Positions 9,428-18,531 of a stretch of DNA of 64,000 nucleotides are shown piece after piece. Both the position numbers and the translations under genes were made by a program. The stretch spans positions 86,188 to 150,187 of the forward strand of contig NZ_JAKOIW010000004.1 in assembly GCF_022206305.1 (NCBI RefSeq). The letters are read 5' to 3'. Below the pieces are notes generated by a model that made no database searches, was not told the origin of the DNA, and saw only the letters and a program-made list of their open reading frames with translations. Positions within the stretch are counted from its first letter, which is position 1. The number at the start of each line of letters is the position of its first letter. The DNA comes from Gordonia sp. 'Campus' (GTDB lineage: Bacteria; Actinomycetota; Actinomycetes; Mycobacteriales; Mycobacteriaceae).

Positions 9428-10509
9428 GAACGACGCCCCTGGGCCGCCGCGCGCCGCGACGCCCGGTTGCCGCCGATCGCGGCATCCGACAGTCCACGAC
9501 GCGACTCCTCGGCTCGGCCGTAGGCGTCGACGATGTCGGCGACGAGGCGGTGCCGGACCACGTCCTGACTCGTCAGCCGGGCGAAGTGGATGTCCTCGAT
9601 CCCCTCGAGGATCTCCGACGCGGCGAGCAGTCCGCTGCGGGCGCCGCCCGGAAGGTCCACCTGGGTCACGTCGCCGGTGACGACCACCTTGGATCCGAAG
9701 CCGAGCCGGGTGAGGAACATCTTCATCTGTTCGCTCGTGGTGTTCTGCGCCTCGTCGAGGATGATGAACGCATCGTTGAGCGTCCGGCCGCGCATGTAGG
9801 CGAGCGGCGCCACCTCGATGACCCCGGCTGCCATCAGCTTGGGGATCGCCTCGGGGTCCATCATGTCGTGCAGGGCGTCGTACAGCGGACGCAGATACGG
9901 GTCGATCTTCTCGCTCAGCGTCCCCGGGAGGAAGCCGAGGCGTTCGCCGGCCTCGACCGCCGGACGCGTCAGGATGATGCGGTTCACCGACTTGGAGTGC
10001 AGCGCCTGCACGGCCTTGGCCATCGCCAGATAGGTCTTGCCGGTGCCGGCGGGCCCCAGACCGAAGACGATGGTGTGGGTGTCGATGGCGTCGACGTAGT
10101 GCTTCTGGTTCAGCGTCTTGGGCCGGATCGTCTTGCCGCGTCGCGACAGGATGTCCAGCGACAGCACGTCCGCGGGCGACTCGACAGTGCCGTCGGACAG
10201 CATCGAGACGCTGTGCCGCACCAGGTCCGGTGTCAGCGGGGTGCCGCGGCCGACGAGGTCCACCAGTTCGGCGATCACCCGCTCGGAGGCGGCGACGTCG
10301 GCGGGCTCACCGGTCAGCGTGACCTGGTTGCCGCGAACGTGGATGTCGGCGGGCAGGAGCTGTTCGAGCGTGCGGAGGTTGACGTCACTGGCGCCGAGCA
10401 GCCCGAAGACGACCCCGGGAGAGACTTCGACAGTGGATGTGACCCCAGGCCGCTGCGGTTGGTGCATTCGGCTGGATTGCCCGCTCTGGTCGGGGTTGTC
10501 GTCACTCAC
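9424..10509 (-). CDS. phoH: PhoH-family ATPase
   Basis: 361 residues. A KH-like N-terminal region binds nucleic acid in the family, and a P-loop ATPase domain carries Walker [12 protein letters not shown] near 150 and Walker [10 protein letters not shown]. PhoH proteins with YbeY are thought to act in RNA processing. The GTG at 10509 is preferred because AGGAG lies 11 bases ahead of it. A GTG at 10521 is also in frame but has that AGGAG abutting it. Confidence 0.93.
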   Translation of the reverse strand: MSDDNPDQSGQSSRMHQPQRPGVTSTVEVSPGVVFGLLGASDVNLRTLEQLLPADIHVRGNQVTLTGEPADVAASERVIAELVDLVGRGTPLTPDLVRHSVSMLSDGTVESPADVLSLDILSRRGKTIRPKTLNQKHYVDAIDTHTIVFGLGPAGTGKTYLAMAKAVQALHSKSVNRIILTRPAVEAGERLGFLPGTLSEKIDPYLRPLYDALHDMMDPEAIPKLMAAGVIEVAPLAYMRGRTLNDAFIILDEAQNTTSEQMKMFLTRLGFGSKVVVTGDVTQVDLPGGARSGLLAASEILEGIEDIHFARLTSQDVVRHRLVADIVDAYGRAEESRRGLSDAAIGGNRASRRAAAQGRRS

Positions 10510-10637
10510 GTATGAAATCACTCCTGGTGTTCTGGATGTCCGGTCTTCTGCACGAGCGCCTTCTCACCGTCGGCGGACATGCAGGGGTGCCGCCAGTGTA
10601 TCGCGGTGCAACGGCCGATCAGCAGGCAATATTTCCG

Positions 10638-11414
10638 TCAGACCCCGAGCACCCGGACGGTCTGCCGTGTACACGCGCTCCGGGGGTCGACGAACGCGTC
10701 GTGCCCCTCCCCCGGAACGACGACCAGCTCGGCGGACTGGCCTCGCCCCGCGGCGTCGTCCACATAGCGTCGACTGACCTCGAGCGGGATCAGATCGTCG
10801 GCGTCGCCGTGGATCGCCACGACGTGGGCGTCGAACACGGGCGCCAGCATCGGTGAGGCCTCGCGGTACCGGCGCGGCGACTCCCGGTAGGGCCGACCCA
10901 TGTAGGCCTGCACCGACTCCCGGTCGGCGGCTTCGACGGTGTCGAGCACCGCCGCCTGGGCGACCACGGTGGTGATGGTGGCCGTTGCGGTGCGCGCGCC
11001 GAGGTGCCCGACCGCCCACACCGCGAGCTGGCCGCCTGCCGAGTGCCCGACGACCGCCGTCGACGAGAGGTCGACGGCGTCCGCGGGCAGTGCATCGCGG
11101 ACCGGCCCGTCGATGGCGCGGAGCGCGTCGATCACGTCCCGGCCCGTGTTGGGCCACCCGCCGCCGTCCTCGCCGACCCGCCGGTACTCGACGTTCCACA
11201 CCGCCGCCCCACGCTCGGCGAGCATGCGCGCGATCGCCGTCTGCGTGGTCGAGCCGAATTCCACGGACCACGACCCGCCGTGCACCAGCACCACGAGCCG
11301 CGTCGGCGACGAGGTGTCAGGACGGGCAGGAAGATACAGGTGCCCGAATTGTGATGGCGCCGAACCATATTCGATCTTGGTGCGACGCACGGACGCGCGC
11401 CGGACGCCGCTCAC
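10638..11414 (-). CDS. Alpha/beta hydrolase (esterase/lipase-like)
   Basis: About 258 residues. Visible elements are the oxyanion motif HGGSW, the nucleophile elbow GHSAGG, an acid in HGDADD and a His in GEGHDAF. This is the hormone-sensitive-lipase/kynurenine-formamidase shape of alpha/beta hydrolase. No signal peptide is seen. The GTG at 11414 overlaps the rsmE stop as GTGA, so it is coupled to rsmE. The substrate is not predictable. Confidence 0.88.
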   Translation of the reverse strand: MSGVRRASVRRTKIEYGSAPSQFGHLYLPARPDTSSPTRLVVLVHGGSWSVEFGSTTQTAIARMLAERGAAVWNVEYRRVGEDGGGWPNTGRDVIDALRAIDGPVRDALPADAVDLSSTAVVGHSAGGQLAVWAVGHLGARTATATITTVVAQAAVLDTVEAADRESVQAYMGRPYRESPRRYREASPMLAPVFDAHVVAIHGDADDLIPLEVSRRYVDDAAGRGQSAELVVVPGEGHDAFVDPRSACTRQTVRVLGV

Positions 11415-12160
11415 CGGGACCACCGCCGGGTGAGTACGCCGATCGCGCCCAGGGCCACCGCCGCGGCGGTCGACGTGCGCAGCACCTCGGGCCCCAGGAC
11501 GACCGATCGTGCACCCAGCGCGGTCAGGTCGGCGACCTCACCGGGGTCGAGACCCCCTTCGGGTCCGACGACGAGCAGGATCTCGGTGGCATCGGCCAGC
11601 GGTAGGTCCGCCAACGGCTGCGCGGCCTCCTCGTGCAGCACCGCGACCACACCCCCGGCCGCGACCACCTCGGCGCAGCGAGCGCGGACGTCGATGGTGG
11701 TCGCCAGGTCGGTGACCTCGGGGATCCACGGCCGGCGACTCTGCTTCGCGGCGGCCGATGCCGCCGCCCGCCACTTCGCGACGCCCTTGTCGGCCTTGCC
11801 GGTCCACCGGGCGACGCACCGAGCCGCCTGCCAGGGCACGATGGCGTCGACCCCGGCCTCGGTCGCGAGGTCGACCGCGAGTTCGGATCGCTCAGACTTG
11901 GGGAGCGCCTGCACCAGGGTCACCGAGGGCTGGGCCCGCGCTTCGAACTCGAGGTCGTGGACCGATGCGACGAGGGTGTCCTTGCCCTTGAGCTCGCGGA
12001 TCTCGCACCCGGCGACCGATCCGGCCCCATCCCCGACGAGGATGCGCTCGCCCACGCCCAGCCGGGCCACGGTGACGGCGTGCCGTCCTTCGGCACCGGT
12101 CAGGACGAGGTCGGCGCCGGGCGCCGGGACGGAATCCGCCCAGAACAGCGGCGGACTCAT
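11411..12160 (-). CDS. rsmE: 16S rRNA m3U1498 methyltransferase RsmE
   Basis: 249 residues of the SPOUT class. The N-terminal PUA-like half is followed by a knotted SAM-binding half with VVGPEGGLDPGEV and LGPEVLRTSTA, the signature segments of RsmE. It methylates N3 of U1498 in 16S rRNA. It lies 44 bases downstream of dnaJ2, in the same order as Rv2372c-Rv2373c. Confidence 0.95.
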   Translation of the reverse strand: MSPPLFWADSVPAPGADLVLTGAEGRHAVTVARLGVGERILVGDGAGSVAGCEIRELKGKDTLVASVHDLEFEARAQPSVTLVQALPKSERSELAVDLATEAGVDAIVPWQAARCVARWTGKADKGVAKWRAAASAAAKQSRRPWIPEVTDLATTIDVRARCAEVVAAGGVVAVLHEEAAQPLADLPLADATEILLVVGPEGGLDPGEVADLTALGARSVVLGPEVLRTSTAAAVALGAIGVLTRRWSR

Positions 12161-12204
12161 CGCTGGTCCGCCGACGAGACCGAGGATGCCCGCGACAACG
12201 GCTC

Positions 12205-13371
12205 CTACTTTCCGGCGAACGCGTTGCGCAACCGGGAGAACAGCCCGCCGGGCGCGGCCGCGGCGGAGGTGTTGACCACCTCGATCTGGTCGGCGGCGAC
12301 CTTGCGAAACTTCTTGAGCGCATCGGTCTGCGCGGCGTCGAGTCTGGTGGGGACGACGACATCGAGGTGCACGTGCATCGTTCCGCGGACACCGGAGCTG
12401 ACGTGCGGCATGCCCTGTCCGCGCAGTGTGACGACCTGCCCCGGCTGGGTGCCCGGGGCGATCGTCACACTCACCGGGTCGCCGAGGATGGTCTCGACCT
12501 CGAAGTCGGCGCCGAGCGCCGCGTCGGCCATCGGCACCTTCACGGTGCAGTGGAGGTCGTCCTTGTCACGCACGAAGATCTCGTGGGGACGCTCCCTGAC
12601 CTCGACATAGAGGTCGCCGGCCGGGCCTCCGCCCAGGCCGACCTCGCCCTGACCCGTGAGTCGGACACGCATGCCGTTCTCGATCCCCGCGGGGATACGG
12701 ACGGTCATCGTGCGCCGCGAGCGGTACCGACCGTCGCCGCCGCACTTGTGGCAGGGATCCGGGATGACCTCGCCCACACCGTGACAGGTCGGACACTCAC
12801 GGACGGTCATGACCTGGCCGAGGAACGATCGCTGCACCGATTGGATCTCGCCGGCACCCTTACAGATGTCGCAGGTGACCGGCTTGCTGTCGCCATTGGT
12901 ACCGGACCCCGTGCACACGTCGCACAGGATGGCGGTGTCGACGGTGATCTCTTTGTTGACGCCTCTGGCGCATTCGGCCAGATCGAGCGTGAGGGTCACC
13001 AGCGCCGGCTCGCCGGGCTGGACCCGCGATTTGGGGCCGCGACCCGAGCCGAAGCCGCCGCCACCGCCGAACGCGCCACCGTTGCCGAAGAAGGCCTCGA
13101 AGACATCGCCGAAACCGCCGCCGCCCCCGCCGAAGCCACCGAACCCGCCGGCGCCCGCGCCGGCCAGGGGATCCCCGCCGGCGTCGACGATGCGTCGCTT
13201 CTCCGGATCGGTCAACACCTCGTAGGCGGTGCTCACCTCTTTGAACTCGTCCTCCCGACCCGGGTTGACGTCGGGGTGCAGTTCGCGGGCCTTCTTGCGG
13301 TAGGCGCGCTTGAGCTCCTGGTCACCGGCCCCTTTGGCCACACCCAGGATTTCGTAGTAGTCACGTGCCAC
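12205..13371 (-). CDS. dnaJ2: Chaperone DnaJ (DnaJ2)
   Basis: 388 residues. The J domain with HPD (about 31-33) is followed by a Gly/Phe-rich linker (about 75-110). A zinc region with four CxxCxGxG-type repeats runs from about 150 to 215, and two substrate-binding barrels end the protein. It is a type I Hsp40 co-chaperone for DnaK. Linkage to hrcA upstream suggests heat regulation, but no CIRCE element is visible in the 137-base gap between hrcA and dnaJ2. Confidence 0.96.
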   Translation of the reverse strand: MARDYYEILGVAKGAGDQELKRAYRKKARELHPDVNPGREDEFKEVSTAYEVLTDPEKRRIVDAGGDPLAGAGAGGFGGFGGGGGGFGDVFEAFFGNGGAFGGGGGFGSGRGPKSRVQPGEPALVTLTLDLAECARGVNKEITVDTAILCDVCTGSGTNGDSKPVTCDICKGAGEIQSVQRSFLGQVMTVRECPTCHGVGEVIPDPCHKCGGDGRYRSRRTMTVRIPAGIENGMRVRLTGQGEVGLGGGPAGDLYVEVRERPHEIFVRDKDDLHCTVKVPMADAALGADFEVETILGDPVSVTIAPGTQPGQVVTLRGQGMPHVSSGVRGTMHVHLDVVVPTRLDAAQTDALKKFRKVAADQIEVVNTSAAAAPGGLFSRLRNAFAGK

Positions 13372-13508
13372 GGTCGTAGTGATCCTTCGGTCTCAGTTGG
13401 TGCCTGCGGCGGGTGCTCACGCGAGCGCGGGGGTACGCGCGTGGGGAACCGACCCCACTGTCGACGACTGCTCGGGTCCTTGCGGGAACCGCCGGCGTCG
13501 CGCAGCGG

Positions 13509-14543
13509 TCATCGTTCGGCGAGCACCTCACCGATGTATTTGGCAACGGCTGCCACCGATGCAATGGTTCCCGGGTAGTCCATCCGTGTGGGGCCGAGCA
13601 CACCGACGCCGCCGAACACGGTTCCCGATGCACCGTACCCTGTCGACACGACCGAGGTCCCACGCAGGTTCTCGGTCTGCGTCTCCTCCCCGATCTGCAC
13701 GGTGACCTGCCCCATGTCCTGCGTCGTGGCCAGGATCTTGAGCACCACGACCTGCTCTTCGAGCGCCTCGAGGACGGTGTCCATGCCGCCCACGACGGGC
13801 GTGAAGTCGGCGGCCGAACGCGCGAGGTTCGAGGTGCCACCCAGCACGAGTCGGTCGTCCCCGCGCTCGACGAGCGTCTCCACCAAGACGGTCGCGATGG
13901 CGAGGACCGCACGCCGCAGGTCGTCGGGTGCGGAGTTGGCCAGTTCCGCGACGGCCGCCGACGCGGCCTCGAGCCGCTTGCCGTGCAGCGCGGCGGAGAA
14001 CAGGTCGCGCAGCCGGGCGATGTCGGCCTCGTCGTGGTCCTCGTCGAGAGCCACCATCCGCTGCTCGACCCGACCGTTGTCGACGATGACGACCAGCAGC
14101 AGTCGAGACGGCGACAGCGTGACGACCTCGAGATGCCGCACGGTCGCCGCCGACAGCACCGGGTACTGGATGACCGCGACCTGGCGGGTGAGCTGGGCGA
14201 GCAGCTTCACCGAGCGGCGCAGCACGTCGTCGAGGTCGACGCCGGAGTCGAGAACCGAGAGGATCGCGCGGCGTTCGGCCGACGACAGCGGTTTGATCTC
14301 GCTGATCCGGTCGACGAACATGCGGTAGCCCTTGTCGGTGGGCACGCGCCCTGAGCTCGTATGGGGCTGGGTGATGTATCCCTCGGCCTCCAGCACCGCC
14401 ATGTCGTTGCGGACCGTGGCACTGGAGACACCGAGCTGATGCCGTTCGACCAGCGCCTTGGAGCCGATCGGTTCCTGCGTGCCGACGTAATCGGTCACGA
14501 TCGCACGGAGGATCTCGAAGCGGCGATCATCGGTGGTTGACAC
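13509..14543 (-). CDS. hrcA: Heat-inducible repressor HrcA
   Basis: 344 residues from the GTG at 14543, preceded by AGGAGGT with a seven-base spacing, which settles the start. The N-terminal winged helix reads [32 protein letters not shown]-like domain with a dimerisation insert follows. HrcA represses chaperone genes through CIRCE (TTAGCACTC-N9-GAGTGCTAA). No CIRCE copy was found around hrcA or dnaJ2, so its targets probably lie elsewhere, for example at groES/groEL. Confidence 0.95.
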   Translation of the reverse strand: MSTTDDRRFEILRAIVTDYVGTQEPIGSKALVERHQLGVSSATVRNDMAVLEAEGYITQPHTSSGRVPTDKGYRMFVDRISEIKPLSSAERRAILSVLDSGVDLDDVLRRSVKLLAQLTRQVAVIQYPVLSAATVRHLEVVTLSPSRLLLVVIVDNGRVEQRMVALDEDHDEADIARLRDLFSAALHGKRLEAASAAVAELANSAPDDLRRAVLAIATVLVETLVERGDDRLVLGGTSNLARSAADFTPVVGGMDTVLEALEEQVVVLKILATTQDMGQVTVQIGEETQTENLRGTSVVSTGYGASGTVFGGVGVLGPTRMDYPGTIASVAAVAKYIGEVLAER

Positions 14544-14691
14544 GCGGTACACCTCCTGACTCGGACCACTGCCATACAGTTGGGTGCGTTCCATAGTACG
14601 AAACCGGTGCGCACACGCGGTTGACGTCCGCTGCGCGGATCGACGCGCGGCGCCGAGCCGGGCGTCGAGCACGGGCGTCGGAGGAGTTCTC

Positions 14692-15150
14692 ATGATCTTC
14701 AAGGGGGTGCGGGAGGGCAAGCCCTACCCCGACCACGGATTGTCGTCACGCGGCTGGGCGAAGATCCCGCCGCGGCAGTTGCGCCTCGACCAGCTGATCC
14801 CGATCACCAAGGTCCTGGCCTTGGACAAACTGCTCAGCGAGGACTCGACCTTCTACGGTGACCTCTTCGCGCACGTCGTGCGCTGGGAAGGCGACCTGTA
14901 TCTGGAGGACGGGCTGCATCGCGCGGTCCGGTCGGCGTTGCGCAACCGTCACATCATCCACGCGCGCACCCTCGACCTCGACGCACTCGACCTGTCGGGG
15001 ACAGCCGCACCGCTCGACGAGCAGCTCGAGGACACCGCGGAGATCCCCGCGCGGCGTCCCCCGACGGCACCCGACGCCGGCGGAGCGCATCGCCGTGGCA
15101 CGCGGTCGACCGGATGGACCAGCCCCGCACGTCCCGATTCCGGTTGGTGA
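14692..15150 (+). CDS. Conserved hypothetical with a possible ParB/sulfiredoxin-like core
   Basis: 152 residues, divergent from hrcA, with GGAGGAG before the ATG. The start [18 protein letters not shown] is like Rv2375. The central stretch (about 26-95) has the pattern of a ParB/sulfiredoxin-like fold: an Ile-Pro-Ile-x-Lys opening, a helix, then [16 protein letters not shown], which resembles the GxHR segment of that superfamily. The C-terminal 50 residues are Pro/Arg-rich and probably disordered. The function is unknown. The fold suggestion is inference from pattern only. Confidence 0.7.
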   Translation: MIFKGVREGKPYPDHGLSSRGWAKIPPRQLRLDQLIPITKVLALDKLLSEDSTFYGDLFAHVVRWEGDLYLEDGLHRAVRSALRNRHIIHARTLDLDALDLSGTAAPLDEQLEDTAEIPARRPPTAPDAGGAHRRGTRSTGWTSPARPDSGW

Positions 15151-15170
15151 CCGAGTCCGTCGGTCGACAT

Positions 15171-16370
15171 TCAGTCCCAGAGCACACGCCGGATGACCCC
15201 GTCGGCGAGCAACCGGCCGGCGTCGGTCAGGACGTATGCATCACCGGTCGAGGTGAGAAGCCCGTCGGCGCTGAGTTTCTCGGCGTTCGCACGCTCCGTG
15301 GCGTCGAGGACCGTGTGCGGTAGGCCACCGCGGCAACGCGTGGTCAGCATGACGGTCTCCAGGTGCCGGTCGGAGTCGGTGAGCTCCTCGGCGGATGCGA
15401 TCGGCAGCTCACCGTCGGCCAGCGACTTCGCATAGCGCGCAGGGTGTTTGGCGTTCAGCCAACGGACACCGCCGACATGGGAGTGCGCTCCCGGACCGAT
15501 CCCCCACCAGTCGTGGCTGTGCCAGTACGCGATGTTGTGGCGACACACCGAATCGCCTCCCGCCGACCAGTTCGACACCTCGTACCAGTCGAGACCGCCG
15601 GCGCGCAGCCGGGAGTCGAGGATCTGATAGCGGTCGGCGAGGACATCGTCATCGGGAGCGGGCATCTCACCGCGCCGGATGCGTCGGGCCAGTGCGGTGC
15701 CGTCCTCGACGATCAGCGCGTAGGCCGACACGTGGTCGACCCCGGCTTCGAGTACGGCGTCGATCGTCGCGTGCAGGTCGGCGTCGGTCTCCCCCGGGGT
15801 TCCGTAGATGAGGTCGAGGTTCACGTGGTCGAATCCCGCGGCGCGCGCCTCGCGGGCGGCCGCGACCGCCCGTCCCGGCGTGTGGGTGCGATCGAGCAGT
15901 CGGAGCACATGCGCAGCGGCGGACTGCATGCCCAGCGAGATGCGGGTGAACCCCGCCCCGCGCAGTTCGGCGAAGAACTCCGGCGAGGTCGACTCCGGGT
16001 TCGATTCGGTGGTGACCTCGGCATCCGGGGTGAGGTCGAAGTGCGCGCGCACCGAGTCGAGCAGACGGCCGAGCCCGTCACCGCCGAGCAGGGACGGTGT
16101 CCCGCCCCCGACGAAGACGGTCGAGACCGGTCGGACCGGTGTGAGCATGCGGGCCGCCGTCTCGAGCTCGCGGGCGACTGCCTGCTGCCAGGACTCCGGC
16201 GAGGACGACGAACCCAGTTCACCCGCGGTGTAGGTGTTGAAATCGCAGTATCCGCACCGCGTCGCGCAGAACGGCACGTGCAGGTAGAGGCCGAGCGGCA
16301 CGTCGGGATCTGCGTTCGCGCACGCGCCGGCGATCAGCTCGGATGCGGGCGTGCGGAGGTCGACGGTCAC
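15171..16370 (-). CDS. hemW: Radical SAM protein HemW (coproporphyrinogen oxidase-like)
   Basis: 399 residues. The radical SAM motif CATRCGYC (CxxxCxxC) lacks the fourth Cys of true HemN. This favours HemW, a haem chaperone, over oxygen-independent coproporphyrinogen oxidase. FVGGGTPSLL and the C-terminal HemN domain are present. It corresponds to Rv2388c, often annotated hemN. The GTG at 16370 has GGGAGG directly abutting it, so the exact start is uncertain. Confidence 0.9.
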   Translation of the reverse strand: MTVDLRTPASELIAGACANADPDVPLGLYLHVPFCATRCGYCDFNTYTAGELGSSSSPESWQQAVARELETAARMLTPVRPVSTVFVGGGTPSLLGGDGLGRLLDSVRAHFDLTPDAEVTTESNPESTSPEFFAELRGAGFTRISLGMQSAAAHVLRLLDRTHTPGRAVAAAREARAAGFDHVNLDLIYGTPGETDADLHATIDAVLEAGVDHVSAYALIVEDGTALARRIRRGEMPAPDDDVLADRYQILDSRLRAGGLDWYEVSNWSAGGDSVCRHNIAYWHSHDWWGIGPGAHSHVGGVRWLNAKHPARYAKSLADGELPIASAEELTDSDRHLETVMLTTRCRGGLPHTVLDATERANAEKLSADGLLTSTGDAYVLTDAGRLLADGVIRRVLWD

Positions 16371-16505
16371 CCTCCCATCATGCCGAGCCACGCAAATCGC
16401 TCGGCTCGAGCCGTTCGTCCGGCGCCGGGCGCCGGATTCGCCCGTCCCGGGAACAGCGGCGTCCCCACATGCGTTGTCGGCCACAGGCGGGGATCCTCCC
16501 GCCCG

Positions 16506-16528
16506 TTTTCCATCAGCGTGATGGAAAA
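16506..16528. promoter_or_regulatory. Perfect 10-bp inverted repeat, candidate operator for sulfate assimilation
   Basis: TTTTCCATCA (16506-16515) and TGATGGAAAA (16519-16528) are exact reverse complements separated by GCG. The repeat lies 38 bases before the leader ORF and about 240 bases before sir, in otherwise GC-rich sequence. It has no T-tract, so it looks like a dimeric-repressor or activator site and not a terminator. The binding protein is unknown. Confidence 0.55.
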
Positions 16529-16566
16529 TAACCCCAAGTAGACGAGTCGATGGGCAGCGTGGCACT

Positions 16567-16656
16567 ATGGACCTCGTGATTTTCCCCGGGGTGTGGCTCG
16601 CAGCGCGCCGCCACATTGATCTCAAGCGCGTCAACAGCGCTTTCTGTCGCATCTAG
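16567..16656 (+). CDS. Cysteine-containing leader peptide upstream of sir
   Basis: A 29-codon ORF (ATG 16567, in-frame GTG 16576, TAG 16654-16656). It ends in ARRHIDLKRVNSAFCRI, with a single Cys three residues from the end. This RRHIDL-x-RV-x-SA-x-C pattern is the one I know from short leader peptides annotated before sulfur-assimilation genes in actinobacteria. Low charged Cys-tRNA would stall a ribosome at the TGT codon and change folding of the downstream RNA. No strong ribosome site precedes either start. Confidence 0.6.
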   Translation: MDLVIFPGVWLAARRHIDLKRVNSAFCRI

Positions 16657-16678
16657 CGACGTCTCGGCCCCGATCTGG

Positions 16679-16759
16679 TCCCCGTTTCCCTGGGGATGCC
16701 GGCACGTTTCAGCCCGTAATTCGTGCAACGAACGCCGGCCCTGTGTGCCGGCACAGGAG
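16679..16759 (+). promoter_or_regulatory. Possible attenuator stems masking the sir ribosome site
   Basis: Three GCCGGC segments lie at 16698-16703, 16734-16739 and 16747-16752. The third can pair with the second (6 bp, 7-base loop). Within a 9-bp match, TGCCGGCAC at 16697-16705 can also pair with GTGCCGGCA at 16745-16753. Both pairings abut the AGGAG at 16755-16759 that serves sir. A further small stem TCCCC/GGGGA lies at 16679-16696. The alternatives are mutually exclusive, as expected for translational attenuation. This is a pairing argument by eye only. Confidence 0.45.
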
Positions 16760-16764
16760 AGTTC

Positions 16765-18531
16765 ATGACGTCCACCACCGACGCCCCCGCCGTGCCCGGC
16801 GCGGGTGCAGAGCCCGATGCCGCCGCCACCCGCGAGGCACCCGCCGACAAGCCCGCCCGTCCGGCGCGCAAGGCCCGTCCCGCCAAGCGTCGCGCCGAGG
16901 GCCAGTGGAAGCTCGGTTACCGGGAGCCGCTCAATCCCAACGAGCAGGTCAAGAAGGACGACAACCCGCTCAACGTCCGCGCCCGCATCGAGAACATCTA
17001 CTCCAAGCAGGGCTTCGACTCGATCGACAAGCAGGACCTCCGCGGCCGCATGCGCTGGTGGGGCCTGTACACCCAGCGCGCCGAGGGATACGACGGCACC
17101 TGGACCGGCGACGAGAACATCGACATCCTTGAAGACAGCCACTTCATGATGCGCGTGCGCTGCGATGGCGGCGCGCTCAACGTCGAGCAGCTGCGCACCC
17201 TCGGCGAGATCTCCACCGAGTTCGCCCGCGACACCGCGGACCTCTCCGACCGCGAGAACGTCCAGTACCACTGGATCCGCATCGAGGACGTCCCGACGAT
17301 CTGGGAGCGCCTCGAAGGTGTCGGACTCAAGACCACCGAGGCGTGCGGCGACTGCCCGCGCGTCGTGCTCGGCTCGCCGCTCGCCGGTGAATCGCTCGAC
17401 GAGGTCCTCGACCCCACCCCGGCCATCGACGAGATCGTCCGCCGCTACATCGGCGACCCCAAGTACTCGAACCTGCCGCGCAAGTTCAAGACCGCCATCT
17501 CGGGTCAGCAGGACGTGGTGCACGAGATCAACGACGTCGCGTTCGTCGGCGTCGTGCATCCCGAGCACGGTCCCGGCCTCGACCTCTGGGTCGGCGGCGG
17601 CCTGTCCACCAATCCGATGCTCGCCCAGCGCGTCGGGGCATGGGTCCCCCTCGACGAGGTGCCCGATGTGTGGGAGGCCGTGGTCTCGATCTTCCGTGAC
17701 TACGGATACCGCCGCTTGCGCGCCAAGGCCCGTCTGAAGTTCCTCATCAAGGACTGGGGCATCGAGAAGTTCCGCCAGGTGCTCGAGGACGAGTACCTGG
17801 GCCGCAAGCTGATCGACGGCCCGGCCCCGGAACAACCCGAACGCCCGATCGACCACATCGGGGTGCAGAAGCTGCGCAACGGACTCAACGCGATCGGCTT
17901 CTCCCCCATCGCCGGCCGCGTCTCGGGCACGATCCTGACCAAGGCCGCCGAGGCCGTCGCCGCGGCCGGCTCGGACCGCGTCCGCTTCACCCCGTACCAG
18001 AAGCTCATCGTCCTCGACGTCCCCGACGACAAGGTCGACTGGCTGATCGACGAGCTCAAGCCACTCGGCCTGCACGGCCGGCCCACGCGGTGGCGCCGAA
18101 ACCTGCTGGCGTGCAGCGGTATCGAGTTCTGCAAGCTCTCGTTCACCGAGACCCGCAAGCGTTCGCAGGTGCTCGCACCGGAGCTCGACGAGCGGCTCGC
18201 GGACATCAATTCCCAGCTCGACGTGCCGATCACGGTGAACATCAACGGTTGCCCCAACTCGTGCGGGCGGTCGCAGATCGCCGACATCGGTTTCAAGGGC
18301 CAGCTCGTCGAGGATGCCGAGGGCAACCAGACCGACGGATTCCAGGTCCACCTCGGCGGAAGCCTGGGCCTGGACTCGGGTTTCGGGCGCAAGCTGCGCC
18401 AGCACAAGGTGCTCGGCACCGAGCTCGGTGACTACATCGAGCGTGTGGTCCGCAACTTCGTGGACCAGCGCGAAGAAGGTGAACGGTTCGCGCAGTGGGC
18501 CGTTCGTGCCGACGAGGAGGCGCTGCGATGA
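16765..18531 (+). CDS. sir: Ferredoxin-dependent assimilatory sulfite reductase
   Basis: 588 residues. The siroheme-[4Fe-4S] ligands are C450, C456 (C-x5-C) and C496, C500 (C-x3-C). Two ferredoxin-like and two catalytic repeats of the nitrite/sulfite reductase family are present. It reduces sulfite to sulfide with six electrons from ferredoxin. The N-terminal 45 residues are Ala/Pro/Lys-rich. The ATG at 16765 follows AGGAGA at a good distance. The homologue Rv2391 was once called nirA. Its place first in a cysH-cysD-cysN-chelatase operon fixes the role as sulfite reduction. The cysH start overlaps its stop as ATGA. Confidence 0.95.
   Translation: MTSTTDAPAVPGAGAEPDAAATREAPADKPARPARKARPAKRRAEGQWKLGYREPLNPNEQVKKDDNPLNVRARIENIYSKQGFDSIDKQDLRGRMRWWGLYTQRAEGYDGTWTGDENIDILEDSHFMMRVRCDGGALNVEQLRTLGEISTEFARDTADLSDRENVQYHWIRIEDVPTIWERLEGVGLKTTEACGDCPRVVLGSPLAGESLDEVLDPTPAIDEIVRRYIGDPKYSNLPRKFKTAISGQQDVVHEINDVAFVGVVHPEHGPGLDLWVGGGLSTNPMLAQRVGAWVPLDEVPDVWEAVVSIFRDYGYRRLRAKARLKFLIKDWGIEKFRQVLEDEYLGRKLIDGPAPEQPERPIDHIGVQKLRNGLNAIGFSPIAGRVSGTILTKAAEAVAAAGSDRVRFTPYQKLIVLDVPDDKVDWLIDELKPLGLHGRPTRWRRNLLACSGIEFCKLSFTETRKRSQVLAPELDERLADINSQLDVPITVNINGCPNSCGRSQIADIGFKGQLVEDAEGNQTDGFQVHLGGSLGLDSGFGRKLRQHKVLGTELGDYIERVVRNFVDQREEGERFAQWAVRADEEALR

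Noticed and set aside
13372-14700. CIRCE element near hrcA or dnaJ2
   Set aside because: Read on both strands. No TTAGCACTC-N9-GAGTGCTAA or close variant was found.
13509-14720. Longer N-terminus for HrcA from a start near 14720
   Set aside because: AGGAGGT seven bases before the GTG at 14543 and the family N-terminus fix the start. The extension crosses the divergent gene's promoter.
16513-18405. 630-codon minus-strand frame across sir
   Set aside because: Antisense shadow of a gene with full cluster ligands. It also covers the leader region without any motif.
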